DNA of 64,000 nt from Pseudevernia furfuracea (GCA_022315425.1 JAIUPT010000030.1:1054001-1118000), one strand, 5' to 3'; shown: positions 36,527 through 48,730, counted from the stretch's first letter. Translations and numbers: made by a program. The notes: generated by a model from the sequence alone, not told the origin.

Positions 36527-38252
36527 ATGAATTTCCCATACACGTACATCAGCTGCCCCTGCACTGATATTTCTGCGCCCACTGATGGAAACAGAGAAGT
36601 TCAAGAAGGCGAAGAGGAGCGTGAACCGACGTTCGACCCCAGGTCGCCGCGAGCGAACTTCTCCCTCTACCCTCTTGAGCATCTTCTATATTGTGAAGAT
36701 TGCCAGCAGATAAGATGCCCGCGGTGCATTATAGAGGAGATTGTGTGTTGGTACTGCCCCAGCTGCCTCTTTGAGATGCCATTGAGCGTGGTAAAGAGCG
36801 AAGGACCTAGGTAGGTAAGCCTTGACCGTCGCGATCTGCATTGTCGACATACATGGCTGATTAAACTGCAGATGTTCTAGAAATTGCTTTGATTGTCCCA
36901 TCTGCACGTCCCCATTGGCTACGAGTTTCATGAATCCAGGTCCAGAGAAAAGAGCGGTCAGCGCACCTTGGATCCTGAGCTGCGGGTACTGCAATTGGTC
37001 GACGCTTGACATCGGCTGGCGTTTCGAAAATAACAAGAACATGCACCAACAGATTGCCAAGCTCAAGATTGGTGGAAAGCCCAGGTCTACGAGTACAATG
37101 CCTACGGACTTCATCAAGTCCGTGGGATCTGAACCTCCATATGAGATGGGGCCAGCGTCGGTGTCTGCGCTGGACAACGATCCTGACGAAGTATTTGCCT
37201 CAATTAGATCTTTCTACTCCTCCCAGTTGTCAGCTTCGTATCCTTCGGACCCACTTCTCACTCCCTCCGGAGGTTACAATTATAGCTCTCCGAGCAGTCT
37301 TGCACGTATCATGAGCCTCTACACTGGCCGCTCCTTTGGTAAGAAGGATACGGGGAAGTCCAGCCTCATGCGAGAAAGTGCCGACGTCTCCGAAGGACTA
37401 AGGATCACGGATCCGACATGTAATGACCAAGCAATACAGAAGCTACGTACCGAAGGCTGGACAGGAACTGCAAGCGTGGCTCAACAATCCGAGCAGCGCC
37501 ATGTGTCTATGTTCGCCGATGATCTCCGTCCAGTACCACCACTGCTCCGCATAAAACGCAGCAAACGCTGTCGGGCTTGCCGGCACTTACTCGTTAAGCC
37601 AGAACAGAAGGTACAAAGTACCCGCTTCAGGATCAGGCTCGTAGCGTTGAATTACATTCCAATCATATCACTCAAGCCATTACAGCCATCGCCTTCTACC
37701 GAGCTACCTCTAATTGATCTCGCAGCGATACTGCCACTGCGACCAAGCCAGTTTCTGCTCACTCTCAATAACCCTCTTTTTGACATGGTCAAAATCACCC
37801 TTGCAACACCGGTACAGACCCCCGGGAGATACAGCCACAAAGTGACCGTTCTTTGCCCACAGTTTGAAATTGGCTCCAACGTAGACCAGTGGGATGAGGC
37901 CCTTGGTGATGGTAAAAGCCTGAGATCGAGTAAGCTTTTTAGCATTTCGAAAGTTGAATATGCGGGAGGCGAGGGTGGAAGGGTAGCCGAGGCTGGTAAG
38001 GTTTGGGAGAAGGGGAGGAATTGGACAACCGTTGTCGTCGAAGTGGTTTGTGCCGCAATTGCGGAGAGCGAGGAGTTGGAAGAGGACGAAGATGTGCTCG
38101 AAATACCCATATTTGTGAGAATGGAGTGGGAAGCTGATTTGGAACGGGAAGGGAAAGACGAGGCAAAAATCGAGAAGGAGAAGAGGGAGCTGGCTTATTG
38201 GACTGTGGTTGGTGTTGGGAGGGTAGGGAAGCTGGGAGTGGCATCATCTTAG
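36527..38252 (+). CDS. Dynactin subunit 4 (p62)
   Basis: Component of the dynactin pointed-end complex, which caps the Arp1 filament and helps link dynein to cargo. Two exons (36527-36810 and 36872-38252; 61-base intron) give 554 residues. The Cys-rich zinc-binding N-terminus shows SCPCTDISAP, LLYCEDCQQIRCPRCIIEEI, WYCPSCLFEMP and, across the splice, RCSRNCFDCPICTSPL, then LSCGYCNWSTLDIGW, all characteristic of p62. The middle includes LRTEGWTGTASVAQQSEQR, and the later LRIKRSKRCRACRHLLVKPE is the second conserved Cys motif. The C-terminal part is an immunoglobulin-like beta domain with an acidic Glu/Lys-rich insertion near residue 500. The ATG at 36527 directly precedes the conserved N-terminus. 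Confidence 0.94.
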
Positions 38253-38425
38253 CGGAGCCAGACGTGCATTGAGATACCCGAATTGAGAAATCTTTTGCAA
38301 TGCACAAGATTCTGATCCATTTCCACCTAGTGCACCTTCTGCTGGGGTCTATCTACCATGACAGTCTCTCCATCGGAAGCTGAACTATAGCAAGCTTCTA
38401 CACCCTTTTTCTTGGCCACAATTCT

Positions 38426-39257
38426 CTAGTACTCGGCAGGTCCCCCCAACGGAAACTCAAACCCAACGCCCTTCCCCGTTAATTTTCGATACACCTCCGC
38501 ATAAGTATCGAGCCTATAATCAACGCCTCCCCTCTCCTTCTCATCCAGCACCACTTTCAACACCTTACTCCCATCCTCCCTCGTCCTCGTTCTTTTTCCC
38601 ACAATCTCAACCGGGTACACTACATCCTCCAAGATCGCATCGTGCACGGCGGTCAAGGTACGGCTGTGAGGGCGTTTCTGGGTCTGAGAGGTACGAGAGC
38701 GGTTGGAACGTTTGGGGCGGGGGAGAATACGGCGCGAGGCGAGGAAGAGGACGTGGCGGTCCGAGAACTTCTTTTCGAGTTCGCGTGTTAGACTGGAGGA
38801 AGGGAGGGGGTTAGCGGAGGAGTTTGTAGAGGGGTTTTGGTAGTGGGGATGTACCGTTGCTGAACTTTGTGAAAACCGGCAAGGAGGGGGACGGGGACGA
38901 AGATGACAATCGCTTTCTTGCCGTGGCCGACTTCGAGCTGTGGATTGAAGAGAGGTTTCGTTAGCTTGTGTCCTTGCCAATTCGAGTAGCTTGTGCAGTG
39001 CCAGTGCTACTCCAGATGAACACATAAAGTAGCTTGTGGGATCACAGCATCGGATAGGCAGTTTTGAATCAGGCAAAGACCCTGTTGAAAAGATTCCTTA
39101 CCTCACGAGCAGAAACAAACTGTAGAGGCCTCAGCGCGGTCTTCATGTCCGGGATATTTGACTCCAAGTCATAGAGGGCGTTTGCGATACTGCTCTCGAG
39201 CTCAGAAGGCTTTTGTCTCGAAGGGCTCGTTGGTGCAATCTTGTTAAGGGCAGCCAT
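38426..39257 (-). CDS. RPS7: 40S ribosomal protein S7 (eS7)
   Basis: Structural protein of the small ribosomal subunit. Three exons (39257-39102, 38937-38855, 38792-38426; introns 164 and 62 bases) give 201 residues, normal for eS7. Exon 1 has NKIAPTSPSRQKPSELESSI and LRPLQFVSARE; exon 2 LEVGHGKKAIVIFVPVPLLA and FHKVQQR; exon 3 LTRELEKKFSDRHVLFLASR, RTLTAVHDAILEDVVYPVEI and VGKRTRTREDGSKVLKVVLD, ending FPLGGPAEY. The long first intron early in the gene is typical of fungal ribosomal protein genes. Identification is certain; the start is the ATG directly before the conserved N-terminus. Confidence 0.97.
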
Positions 39258-40129
39258 GATTGCGGTCGTGGAGTTGTAGCTGTCTCTGGACTGAGGTTCA
39301 GGTTTAATTCCCGACTTTGTGTGGGAGTTCATGATCGCTGTAGGGCTGAGTAGCCGAGTGAAACGCTACCTAAGGAATTGGTCTTGGCATTCATGGCTTT
39401 ATGCTCTATCTATGGGCTAGGCATTGTGTCGTGAGCTATGCAATGGTTGGCGTAGACACGTTTGAGCGCAAGAAAGGGATTTGTAATCGCGCAATGTGAG
39501 GAATCGAGAACGACAAGTGTGCTACATGGAGGGCGCCAACAGCAGAAATCTACGCTAAATTGGTTGAGATGTTCAGCAAGAGTGGGATTCAGTTACTACA
39601 TTTCAAGATTCAGCATCAAACGAGTTAGGGTTTCAACTAATATATCTCAGGGCTGAAGACAAGACGAGAGTCAAAAGTATACATAGCGTGACAATAAAAC
39701 GTAACGCTCATCCAAAAAAGGGCGTCTTTCGATCAGTGTGCGACTCTTCTAGCAGGGAGGATGTCATCCGAGCTCGAGGATTAGAGCCAGGATTCGAAGC
39801 CTTGTCAGTGAATCCCAGAACGTCCTGAAGCTTCTTGGTCGTTACCATCGTTGATGTCTACCGGGCCAGATGAGTGGTCATCGCTCAATCCGGTCCACTT
39901 CCTCCTTATCTTCCCCTAGGCTTTCTCGTTGCATTGTTGGATTGCTGCTGGGTAGTACCTCGGAATCTGCGTGGCATTCTGTAAGATCTTCGCCATGGTG
40001 GTTGGACCCTCGTATTTGCCCTCTCTGACTTGCCACTTCTTAATGATTCGCCGGCTCCGCAGGCCAGAAAAATCACCGTGATAGCACCTAGCCCTAAACA
40101 ATCAAAGTCTGGTCCATGAATCTGACACC
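39258..40129. other. Intergenic region, RPS7 promoter and CAB2 3' flank
   Basis: 872 bases without a supported gene. It should hold the RPS7 promoter in its left part. I recognise no specific site. Confidence 0.5.
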
Positions 40130-41311
40130 TCAATCTGCACTTCCAAACTCCGCCCACGCGAGTGCTTTTGCTAATAGATCATCTTCATCCTCTTCCTTGT
40201 GCTGTTGCCACCTCTGTGTGAAGGATCGGTGCATTTTGGCGACTTCAGGTACAATAAGTGATTCAATCTCCTGCTCCAAATCCCCATTCATCCATTCCTG
40301 TTCTGGGATATTCCCATTACTAATGGCATCGATTGTAGGTCTAGTTCCAGAGACGCTTTTGACCCTTCTGTGGACGGGCACGCTGATCCACCGCTCTTCT
40401 TTCCCAGGAGCAACAAAGACCACCTCGAATTTCCTCGTTGACAAAAGATTGCCAATGACGAGATGATGGGAGTACCTCCCCAGCGCTTGTTGAGCTTTGG
40501 AAACCAATAAAGACGGATCAGTCTCAAGCTTGAAACTGACGATCATGCCTTCGGGTGCCCAGCCGTCGACCAGGCTCTTCAAAAATTTAGGGACTGGATC
40601 CAAATTGATCATGAGCCGTTTCCCTTGAAAGGTATCTGCATTGCCGGATGATCCTGATTCTACCGCTCCACCAGCTCTGTTGGTCTCCGATGACTGAATT
40701 TTGTGCTCGGAAAGCCGATTTTTTGGTAGGAAGAAGTCTGAAACTGCTGCAGCCAAGTAAAGGAGCGCCTTTGGACCCAGAGGTCTCATCAACATCGAGA
40801 TCTTTCTTAGCTGCCATAGATACTCTGTTATTGTCGTAAAGGAAAGTAGCAGTAGAGTATTGTTCCGCCTCGCTGCGTTGTATTTACGCAAAACACCTAG
40901 CATCTTTTCCTGATATTCTGGATTCACTACGACTTCGCTGTCTTGCCCTTCTTTCATGTAGTCTAGAAAACAATTCGTGGAATGACTATAATGCCTTGAA
41001 TATGGCAGTAAAGAGAATTGACGATGAAGAAAAATGACAGCATAGCCAGCTTCTAGGAAATACTCTGCGGATGTGGCCCCACGGGTACCAGCGGAGAAGT
41101 TATCAATGAATCTCACGGTCTGGTTCTCAAGAGGCACCGTTGTTCCGCCTGAGGTGACCAGCACCACGGCCCTGTTAGATTGGAGGTGGTGAGAAATGAA
41201 TGCCTTTGCAAGCTTGGCGTGAGAGTCAAGAGTCTCTGGGGGCGAGTTTTCGTCGAAGTAAGTTATCTCTGGAGGTGGCAGCGAGGATGATACGTCGTCT
41301 GGAGCTCCCAT
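40130..41311 (-). CDS. CAB2: Phosphopantothenate-cysteine ligase (coenzyme A synthesis)
   Basis: Joins 4'-phosphopantothenate and cysteine, the second step from pantothenate to coenzyme A. Single exon, 393 residues. The first in-frame ATG (41311) gives MGAPDDVSSSLPPPEITYFD, and the fold begins soon after. Family motifs are VVLVTSGGTTVPLENQTVRF, IDNFSAGTRGATSAEYFLEA and YAVIFLHRQFSLLPYSRH near the N-terminus, LLYLAAAVSDFFLP in the middle (the substrate-binding AAVSDF motif), and MINLDPVPKFLKSLVDGWAP, VSFKLETDP and LVIGNLLSTRKFEVVFV in the C-terminal half. Length and order match the eukaryotic monofunctional enzyme. Nothing is missing or unusual. Confidence 0.95.
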   Translation of the reverse strand: MGAPDDVSSSLPPPEITYFDENSPPETLDSHAKLAKAFISHHLQSNRAVVLVTSGGTTVPLENQTVRFIDNFSAGTRGATSAEYFLEAGYAVIFLHRQFSLLPYSRHYSHSTNCFLDYMKEGQDSEVVVNPEYQEKMLGVLRKYNAARRNNTLLLLSFTTITEYLWQLRKISMLMRPLGPKALLYLAAAVSDFFLPKNRLSEHKIQSSETNRAGGAVESGSSGNADTFQGKRLMINLDPVPKFLKSLVDGWAPEGMIVSFKLETDPSLLVSKAQQALGRYSHHLVIGNLLSTRKFEVVFVAPGKEERWISVPVHRRVKSVSGTRPTIDAISNGNIPEQEWMNGDLEQEIESLIVPEVAKMHRSFTQRWQQHKEEDEDDLLAKALAWAEFGSAD

Positions 41312-42722
41312 TGCGTATGATTCCGATAGTGAAGGTGATCTTGCACGACAGAAGGCATAAGCCCAACGCTCAATCTCCGCGAGACGCGCCAAGTACTCGT
41401 AGGGACGTATCCAACACCAATTGGAGCGAGATATAGGCCAAAAGGTAAAGGACTTGTATCTTTGATGAACTCGGTGAGATGAAGAATGTATTCGACAGAC
41501 CTTGCATGTGCTTCAACGAGGCTACACTAGGGAAGTGAACCTTGGCGGCAAATCGCCTCCATAGGAGAAAGCTCCGAAAGTAGGAGAAAGATCCGAAAGT
41601 CTGGTGACCGGTCACTAACGAGCTGCCTTGTGTTGGTGGCAAAACGGCTTACATAACCCAAGGATAAAAAGAAAAAAGCAGATAAGGTACGCATCTCCAA
41701 ATGCCGTACTCGTACACGCCCTCCACCGGAGCTGGCCCCGCTGCACCACTGGACTCAGGGTCTCGGTGGAGTTATGTAGGTAGTTTAGCGTTCTGCTGAT
41801 CCGATCCGCCGAGTGCCAACAACATCTCAACTCTCATCAACCATCTCTCTGCTCAGATTTGAGAGCGGTTTCACCAAGATGCAAGCTTAGAAGAGGGAGC
41901 CTGCATGTAAGGTACTTGTAGTCGGACATACTCGTACATGCATACTAACTCCAATCGGGTCAACGGTCGCCAGGGAACCTCGGAAGTACAGTAGCAACCC
42001 ATATGAGCCCCACCCGACTCTTTACCACCATGTTACCATCTCTACTCTCTAGGCATTCCAAGTCAGTCATTGAATCAAACAGAGTCTCGCCGGTGCGCTA
42101 GCATGGATAGCAAACATGTTCGCGTCCTGCTCCAGCCTTATCTCCTCCCTTCATTTTTCTCCTCCCGCCTCCCACATCCCACCATCGCCTGGCTAGACGA
42201 AGCGAGAATAATGCCGCTGCACCATCGACATAGTGGGGATCATCGTGCCTTGTCGAGCCTCGACACCAGGATCAGGGTAAGCGCGCAACAACATTTCATC
42301 AGTATTTCATCGCCAGGGTTCAATGACCAAGTTTTGCTTGGTCATCGATTCATCGCATATGGTGGAACATCAACTCTACTTCCTATACTACTCTATATCT
42401 GCCGTATATTTTTCTTAGCTATAGTCTTCGTAGTCCTATACTGACATAAATCCTTCAAAGGTCACCTATCCTCACAAGACACTGCGCACACCTGCAAAAT
42501 ATCGACCGAACCCGCCATAAACTGCGCAAAGCTATCCCCATCTACATCACTACTCCCGCTGAGCCCTTCGCGCTTCCTACCTCGCCACACACAACATCAC
42601 CAATACTAAGGGGAGGTGTTGTTGTAGGCTTAGAAAGTGCTGTTGCATTGCCGTTTGAACCATAGGACTAAGAGAGCATACTTTGTCCACGGGCCCTGGC
42701 CTACAGAATCGTCACGTGGGAA
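41312..42722. other. Divergent intergenic region, CAB2 / Zn2Cys6 regulator
   Basis: 1.4 kb holding both promoters. A frame at 42070-42444 has no recognisable content. The long upstream region is usual for regulatory genes in filamentous fungi. Confidence 0.5.
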
Positions 42723-45592
42723 ATGATGAAGCAACCGGGTTCCAAGCAGACTGACAAGCAACGAGCCTTAATACATCCTACCAACACAAAAGGCCAGCGA
42801 CTACAGCCGTCTCAACCACAGCCTTCACCCTATGCACCGACCACTGCCCTCTCCATGGCTACTCCATCTCACCAAGGCAGTGCACAATCGCAGAATCCGC
42901 CCAAGGTAGCCATACCTCGACTACGTCGTACTAGCGAAGATCAGTGTCTTTCCAAAGGATCTCCAGCAGCGGACAAGAATCGTGTCACTCATGCATGTGA
43001 GCCATGCCGGCAAAGGAAGACCAAGTGCAGTGGAGAACGTCCGGTTTGCCAGCACTGCGAAGACTTCAAGCTCATGTGCGTGTATGCGGATGGCAAACGC
43101 GATAGAACCAAAAAGTGAGTGCTTGTTGAAAAGCTATCTTTCCTGGCTGACATCTGTGACCATAGACAACTTGGTAGTCTGGCTGGCAGGGTCGAAGAGT
43201 ACGAGCAGCTTCTCGAAGAGCTCAGCTTGCGTGCTGGAGCTCAAGACCAAGCCTTGATCCGAAGGACCTTGGAAAGAGTAAATGCTTAGACTGCATGAAT
43301 GCATTCCGGCTGACCCCTCCAGGAGCTATCTCCGGAGGACGATGATGAATCAATAACCCTAAGTGGCAAAAAATCAAATGTGTACCGAGAGCTAGCTGGG
43401 GAGTACAAGGCTAGCGCTCGAGCTGGTTCTACTGACTCGTTGGATTGCATCGATGAAGACTACAACCGAAACCCCGCCGCCCGTGCCACGGGGTATCATG
43501 GCAAGAATTCGGAGGTGACTTGGATGCAACGGCTCAAGCGACAAACTGCACAGAATACTGAAGAGGAGGAGGACGAGAATGATGATGTTGACGGAGACTC
43601 ATTGCCCGATGGGCAGACATCACAAAATTTTCTCAATGATCACTTCGGTTCAGGTTTCGCTCCCATCAGTGAATCAACCTATCATTGCGACGACCTGACC
43701 TTGAATCCCCCTGGTCTTGTTGACCCGTTCGAAGTGCCATCACAGGCAACAGCCAACATGCTGTTCCAAAGCTATCTGGAAACCGTTCATTTTGCATTCC
43801 CAATCATTGGCAAGAGTACTTTCATCAGCCAATACCAAGCATTCCAGCTCAGTCATGATCAATCGAAAATCAACCAGAATTGGCTAGCCATCCTAAATCT
43901 GATTTTCGCCATTGGTGCTAAGTACTCCCATCTCATTCAAGCCGAGTGGAGTGGCGACAAATTAGATCACCTGGTCTACTTCACTCGTGCTCGGATACTT
44001 GGCTTCAATTCAGATGCCATACTGGGCCACGCTGAGTTGCAGAAAGTACAGATTGCGGGTCTCATGTCTTTCTATCTGATGGCCTTGAATCAGATCAACA
44101 GGTAAGTCTTGGTCTCAAAGCAGTGAGATGATTCCGTCTGACGCCACCTAGGTCTTGGGCAACTAGTGGCATTGCTATCAGGCATGCTTCCACCCTGGGC
44201 CTCAACTTACGGAACGATAGCAAGGATGTTCATGAAACCTCAAAAGAGATCCGATACCGTGTCTGGTGGGCACTGTGCAGTCTTGAACGTATACTAGCCG
44301 TCATGACCGGACGTCCCACATCCTTCTCGGAGACCGATTGTACTGCACCGCCGCCGCTCCCTCTCGAAGAGGATTCCTTTTTAGGAAACAATGCGGCCAA
44401 TTCCCAGGATTTTGCGCTGCTCCGGCGTTTGTCTAATGAAGAATTCCGTCACACTGATGGCGGAGTTTCTACGCCGTTCTCACCTGGTCACTCGTCCAAG
44501 CTCAAAGCGTCCCCAGTTGACTCAGTGTCACCAGCATCGCTATCATCGGCACAAGAAAGGAAGCAAGTAGTACCTCCCTGCAACGCTCTTTACTTTGGAT
44601 ACCATACGAAGTTGAGTATGTTTACCAACGAAGTCTTGAGCCGCCTTTACCGTGCTGGTGCCATGTCAAAGTCCTGGGCCGATATTCAAAGCACCATTGC
44701 CACCCTGAATTCGAAAATCGAAATGTGGCGAGCCGAACTGCCCAATGTATTTGATTTTACCAAAAAGCAAAGAGATCAACAATTTGTTCGTGAACGAATG
44801 AGCCTCGGTTTCTTTTACTACAGCATCTTGACAATCATCAACCGGCCCTGTCTGTGTCGGATCGACAGGAAAATTCCCGATCAATCATGCAAAGCTAAAG
44901 ACTTCAACCGTGAGACTGCAATGAAATGCGTGCATGCGGCGCGAGATATGTTGGAGATGTTGCCACAAGAGCCAAATGCAGTCGGTCTCTACACAGTCGC
45001 CCCTTGGTGGTGCCTGGTGCATTATCTCATGCAGGCTGCCACTGTCCTGATGCTTGAGCTTTCCTTCCGTTCGGATCATATGCCCAACGAGGTTGAGGCA
45101 ATCTTCAACTCGGCGAAGAAGGCAACGGACTGGCTACGAGGTTTATCAGAAGAGGATGAAGCGGCAAGGCGAGCTTGGTCCCTTTGCGATGAAATGTTGC
45201 GCAAAGTCGCCCCAAAGATTGGAAGAAGCCTAGCTGAAGCTTCGAACTACGGAGGCGTTTCGGACCACTGGGGACGCGCAGCGGATGAGATGCAGGGTAT
45301 GAACACCGCCCCAATCACAGAGGGGCCGGCTACATCATGCATGTATCTACCGCATCATGGCTACGCGAGTTCAGCACCATTCCACCCGCCAATGTTCTCG
45401 TCTTACGACCAATTCCTTTCCTATGGCCAGGTACCAAGGACTTCGACTTCCGGCCCTTATAATGACATGTTTCCCAATTCTGCTGACATGAATACCATGC
45501 AACATGACGGTCACGATCATGCTGGGTACATCCACGAGCAGAACCACCAACGATGGTTCCCTGGCAGCGGCGGCGGTCGTGGTGAAGGTTGA
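42723..45592 (+). CDS. Zn2Cys6 fungal-specific transcription factor
   Basis: Four exons (42723-43114, 43166-43277, 43323-44101, 44152-45592; introns 51, 45 and 50 bases) give 907 residues. The DNA-binding cluster is ACEPCRQRKTKCSGERPVCQ followed by HCEDFKLMC, with six Cys at residues 92, 95, 102, 109, 112 and 119 in the order CX2CX6CX6CX2CX6C. A short heptad-like segment spanning the first splice (SLAGRVEEYEQLLEELSLRA) should dimerise. An acidic stretch (EEEEDENDDVDGD) lies near 240. The fungal-trans middle homology region runs from about 290 (LFQSYLETVHFAFPIIGKST) through IRYRVWWALCSLERILAVMT and GRPTSFSETDC. The tail is Gly/His/Tyr-rich and ends GGGRGEG. The family is certain, the target genes unknown. 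Confidence 0.93.
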
Positions 45593-45910
45593 ACTGGCTC
45601 AACACTCTACACCTTTCTTTCTTAGTGATATTACGGCGATACGGCCTTCGCCATCTCTGCTCATAGCCACGGTACGATCGCGTGCTTTTACTAGAGATAC
45701 CCTTCCTTACGCTTCAATGTTCCCGTTGTCAAAAAATCACGACCTTGCCGAGACATAATTCATGGAATAGATGAGTGCACGAACTAGCTTGGGTTTAGAA
45801 ATTCGATATATGCTACGTCTATGGGCTCTAATCTACTTAATAACTTAGACACTGCTGTTTTTTCTCGACTCCATGCAAGGGACATATAATTTTCCAAGTG
45901 CATCTGCGGA
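45593..45910. other. Intergenic region
   Basis: 318 bases between two same-strand genes; it presumably contains the 3' flank of the regulator and the promoter of the secreted protein. Nothing specific was seen. Confidence 0.5.
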
Positions 45911-47089
45911 ATGCGATCAACTCTAGTTCGTCACACAATGGCCGCAGCAAAGGGTTTCTTCCTGTTCCTCGCCCTCGTACTTACCGAAATCATAACAGCA
46001 GCACCTCAAGCTCAAGACTATGAGTACCCTAATATCGATGAGCAGCAGCTTGAGTGTCGAAATGTCGTCTCCTCAGCGAGCAGCCACCTCTCCTCAACCA
46101 CTAGCTCCCCATTCGTTATCCCAATCCTGACAATCATCACCATCAGAGCGACGCCTGTTCTTTTTACCAAGCAGATGCAATACGTGACTTCCTACAGCCC
46201 CATCATGACGATATGTCCGCTCGCGGGCCAGCCTTTGCCTAGTCAGCCCAGTTTCCCCGTGTCTGGTCTGCCGATGGCATCGGTCAATGATACGAATGCG
46301 ACGCTGCCCTCGAGCGGTATCTTGCCTTGGAACCCGGACCTAGCCGCCAAACTCAATGTTCCTCGTCAAATCGCCAATGTCTCGAGCTGCTCAATTTTCT
46401 GGGAGCCTATTCCCACCCCAATCTGCCACACAACGCTTTCGCCGCTTGCAGCCCCTCTAATCACTGTCACCGATTGTCACCAGTTCGTCACATTTAGCTC
46501 CCAACAAGGCTATGCACTTGCATCCGATACCGTCGAAACATTGACGACGTACTACGTAGCACCCTAGAGCGACCTGAGCACAGGCTCAGTGCCGACAAAG
46601 AGTGTCATCGCCAAGATTTGCAGTAGCAGTCGTACGGACTGTACCACTGGCAAGGAGAAGTGGGATACGCAGTTGAGCGAGTATATGCAAGTGACGAAGA
46701 AGACGATTTCGGTTCATACGACGGTTGTTGGGGTTAGTCCCGCTATTCACTTCACCCGGAAAGTACGATGACTGACTGATGTTCTCTAGCCTGCGACCGT
46801 GATCATCAATTCAGCTATCGCTCCTATCACAATAGGTGGCGGTTCCCCGAGCTCTGTGTATCTCACCGTGGTCGTCGAAACGACGCAGACGAGCACTACC
46901 ACGGTGATCATCAAAGCCACTGCATCGAACGATGAGGATGCTGCGACGGCTGGTGTAGCAACGGCTGAACCGACGAGTCTCGACTCTGCGGATGAAGTGG
47001 CCACGGCGTCAAGCACGACGACGCGCACGGTGACTGTGGTCTTCTCCAGCTCCTCTGAGACCCTTCCGCTGCCGACGAGTTCTGATTGA
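45911..47089 (+). pseudogene. Secreted Ser/Thr/Val-rich protein interrupted by an in-frame stop
   Basis: The open frame begins with a signal peptide (GFFLFLALVLTEIITAAPQA, mature end probably after TAAP) and runs 218 codons to TAG at 46565-46567. The same frame then continues without another stop (DLSTGSVPTKSVIAKICSSS, Cys-containing). It crosses a 57-base GT-AG intron (46733-46789), and after it TVIINSAIAPITIGGGSPSS and a Thr/Val-rich region end at 47089. Similar composition before and after the stop says one gene was broken, or the stop is read through, or the base is an error. The start may be 45911 or the better-context ATG at 45938. The family resembles fungal cell-surface or secreted proteins of unknown function. 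No GPI signal is evident. Confidence 0.65.
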
Positions 47090-47604
47090 AGTGGCTTCTT
47101 TGGAGAAAGAATTCATTGCCTAGTTTCGAGGCAATGGATGCCTGTTCCCCTTGTTTTGGGGTTCGAATAGCTTGAGGCGGTATTTGCACGGCGATCTTCA
47201 AAGTTGTGTTGTTTGAGTCGATATGTTGAAGATTTGGGCGGTTACTTACAGTTTGTATGCCTTATTTCGATGGGGTCTTGCCCAAGGTCCAATGACGAAC
47301 AGCTCTCGTTCCAATCAAAATGCCTTGCTTAGATGCTATCTTGTTTTGATGACTCCGGTCAAAGAGACTGTTTCTTGCAAAGCCTTCCAGGCCGCGCTGC
47401 AGACCACGTACGCAACAGGATCGTTGGAGACACAATGGCCTGCAGCAGTCGAACAGATGGAGAGATCATTTAAGTGATGCAGGTCGTGAGAAGTTTGGGA
47501 GACGAGAGAAAGCTTGGCTCACGACAGGATTGACATGGCCAGATGCCAGGCAAAAGAGGCCGACGTCACTAAAAGATCAACGTGGACCAACGGGACAATC
47601 ACCA
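47090..47604. other. Convergent intergenic region
   Basis: 515 bases between converging genes. A short frame at 47223-47477 has no domain. Nothing further was recognised. Confidence 0.5.
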
Positions 47605-48165
47605 TCATCTTGGCTCTCTCCTCTCGCTTGTAGTCTGCGGCTCCACCACCGCATACCTCTCCTCCCTTGCCCGCTCCTCCTCATTAGGTTCTCGAGCGCT
47701 CCACCTCCTCTCATCCTTCTCCTCCTCCATCTTCCTCCCCGTCAACGAAGCAACCCATTTCTCAAACTCATCCTCCTCATCCCTCTCCCTCTCCCCCTTT
47801 GCCCTCCATTTCCCATCTACGCCCCTCCCACTCCCAACCCTCCTCTTAAGATCCTCAAGATTCCCAATATCAAACGCCCACAGCAATCCTCCTCCCATCA
47901 TCATAAAGAAACTCGCAACATTAATCGTAGCAATGCCGAGCGCTTGGTATGCTTCTAACCTGCCGTTGATTTTCAAACATGGGTGGGCGTTGGAAGGGTG
48001 GTAGAAGCGTGGGGCGATGGATCTCTGGCGGAGGAGGAGGGAGCGACGCGTTAGGAGGGAGGAGAGGGTGAGGAGGGTGGCGCCGGTTAGGAAGATGCCG
48101 AGTTGGTTGCGGGAGCGGGGGAAGTGGGTGGTGAGGGTTGAGTGTGGGCTTTCTCGTTTGGACAT
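47605..48165 (-). CDS. AIM11: AIM11-like mitochondrial membrane protein
   Basis: Single exon, 186 residues. The pattern matches fungal altered inheritance of mitochondria protein 11. A first membrane segment, QLGIFLTGATLLTLSSLLT, at about residues 21-39 is followed by TRRSLLLRQRSIAPRFYHPS. A second lies at about 76-98 (GIATINVASFFMMMGGGLLW), followed directly by AFDIGNLEDLKRRVGSGRGV. The C-terminal third is charged and Glu/Arg-rich. The molecular function of AIM11 is unknown; the yeast name comes from a mitochondrial inheritance screen. Start ATG at 48165. The coding strand is very pyrimidine-rich when read on the plus strand. Confidence 0.88.
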   Translation of the reverse strand: MSKRESPHSTLTTHFPRSRNQLGIFLTGATLLTLSSLLTRRSLLLRQRSIAPRFYHPSNAHPCLKINGRLEAYQALGIATINVASFFMMMGGGLLWAFDIGNLEDLKRRVGSGRGVDGKWRAKGERERDEEDEFEKWVASLTGRKMEEEKDERRWSAREPNEEERAREERYAVVEPQTTSERREPR

Positions 48166-48645
48166 GGTTGGAAAAGACGGGCGTTGGAGGTACTATGCCA
48201 TGAGCAGGCCCTATAAAGTCACAATCTCGAATGGACCGAGGAGACGCGCTTCAATAGCAATGGTCGAGGGCTGGAAATGCGACGGTGGGAAAATCAGCCC
48301 TACGCCGAGGAGCTTGACATGGAGATTGATTGATCTTTACACAAGCCACAATGGTATCAGATGATCCCTTCTGCTCATACTCCAAACATTTGAAAAGCTG
48401 CCCACTGGCGGCCTGACCAACTTGGGCCTAGAGCTTTTCTCTGCGGAATATCCTCTCAGGTCTTCGATAAGGACAAGGCACTTTTCTATGTTTTCGAGAA
48501 GTGCAGAGGCTCGCGGCGGCTGCTCGCTTAGTTCAACGTCGAACAAAAACGAAGTTTTACGCAAGGCCAGCCCAAATTTGAGTCACCAACATGCAAATTG
48601 ATTATTATATATTATTCTAGGAGCCTTCTATTAATAGATTGTAAT
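48166..48645. other. Intergenic region upstream of the tRNA gene
   Basis: 480 bases without a gene. Its last 50 bases are AT-rich (ATTATTATATATTATT at about 48599-48614), a possible TATA-like element for the tRNA gene that follows. Confidence 0.5.
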
Positions 48646-48660
48646 GCTCGCGTGGCGCAA

Positions 48661-48709
48661 GTCAGTCTTTCCCTTGACTCTTTACCGACAAGAGACTAAT
48701 TCTCAACAG
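48661..48709 (+). other. Putative spliceosomal-type intron in the tRNA D-loop
   Basis: 49 bases starting GTCAGT and ending CAACAG, with GACTAAT close to the 3' end. Length, GT-AG ends and branch-like site match the protein-gene introns in this window. Excision joins AA to TGGTA, giving the D-loop AATGGTA. Confidence 0.7.
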
Positions 48710-48730
48710 TGGTAGCGCATCAGACTTCTA

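Noticed and set aside
36686..37177. 163-residue frame on the minus strand
   Set aside because: It is the antisense of the dynactin p62 gene.
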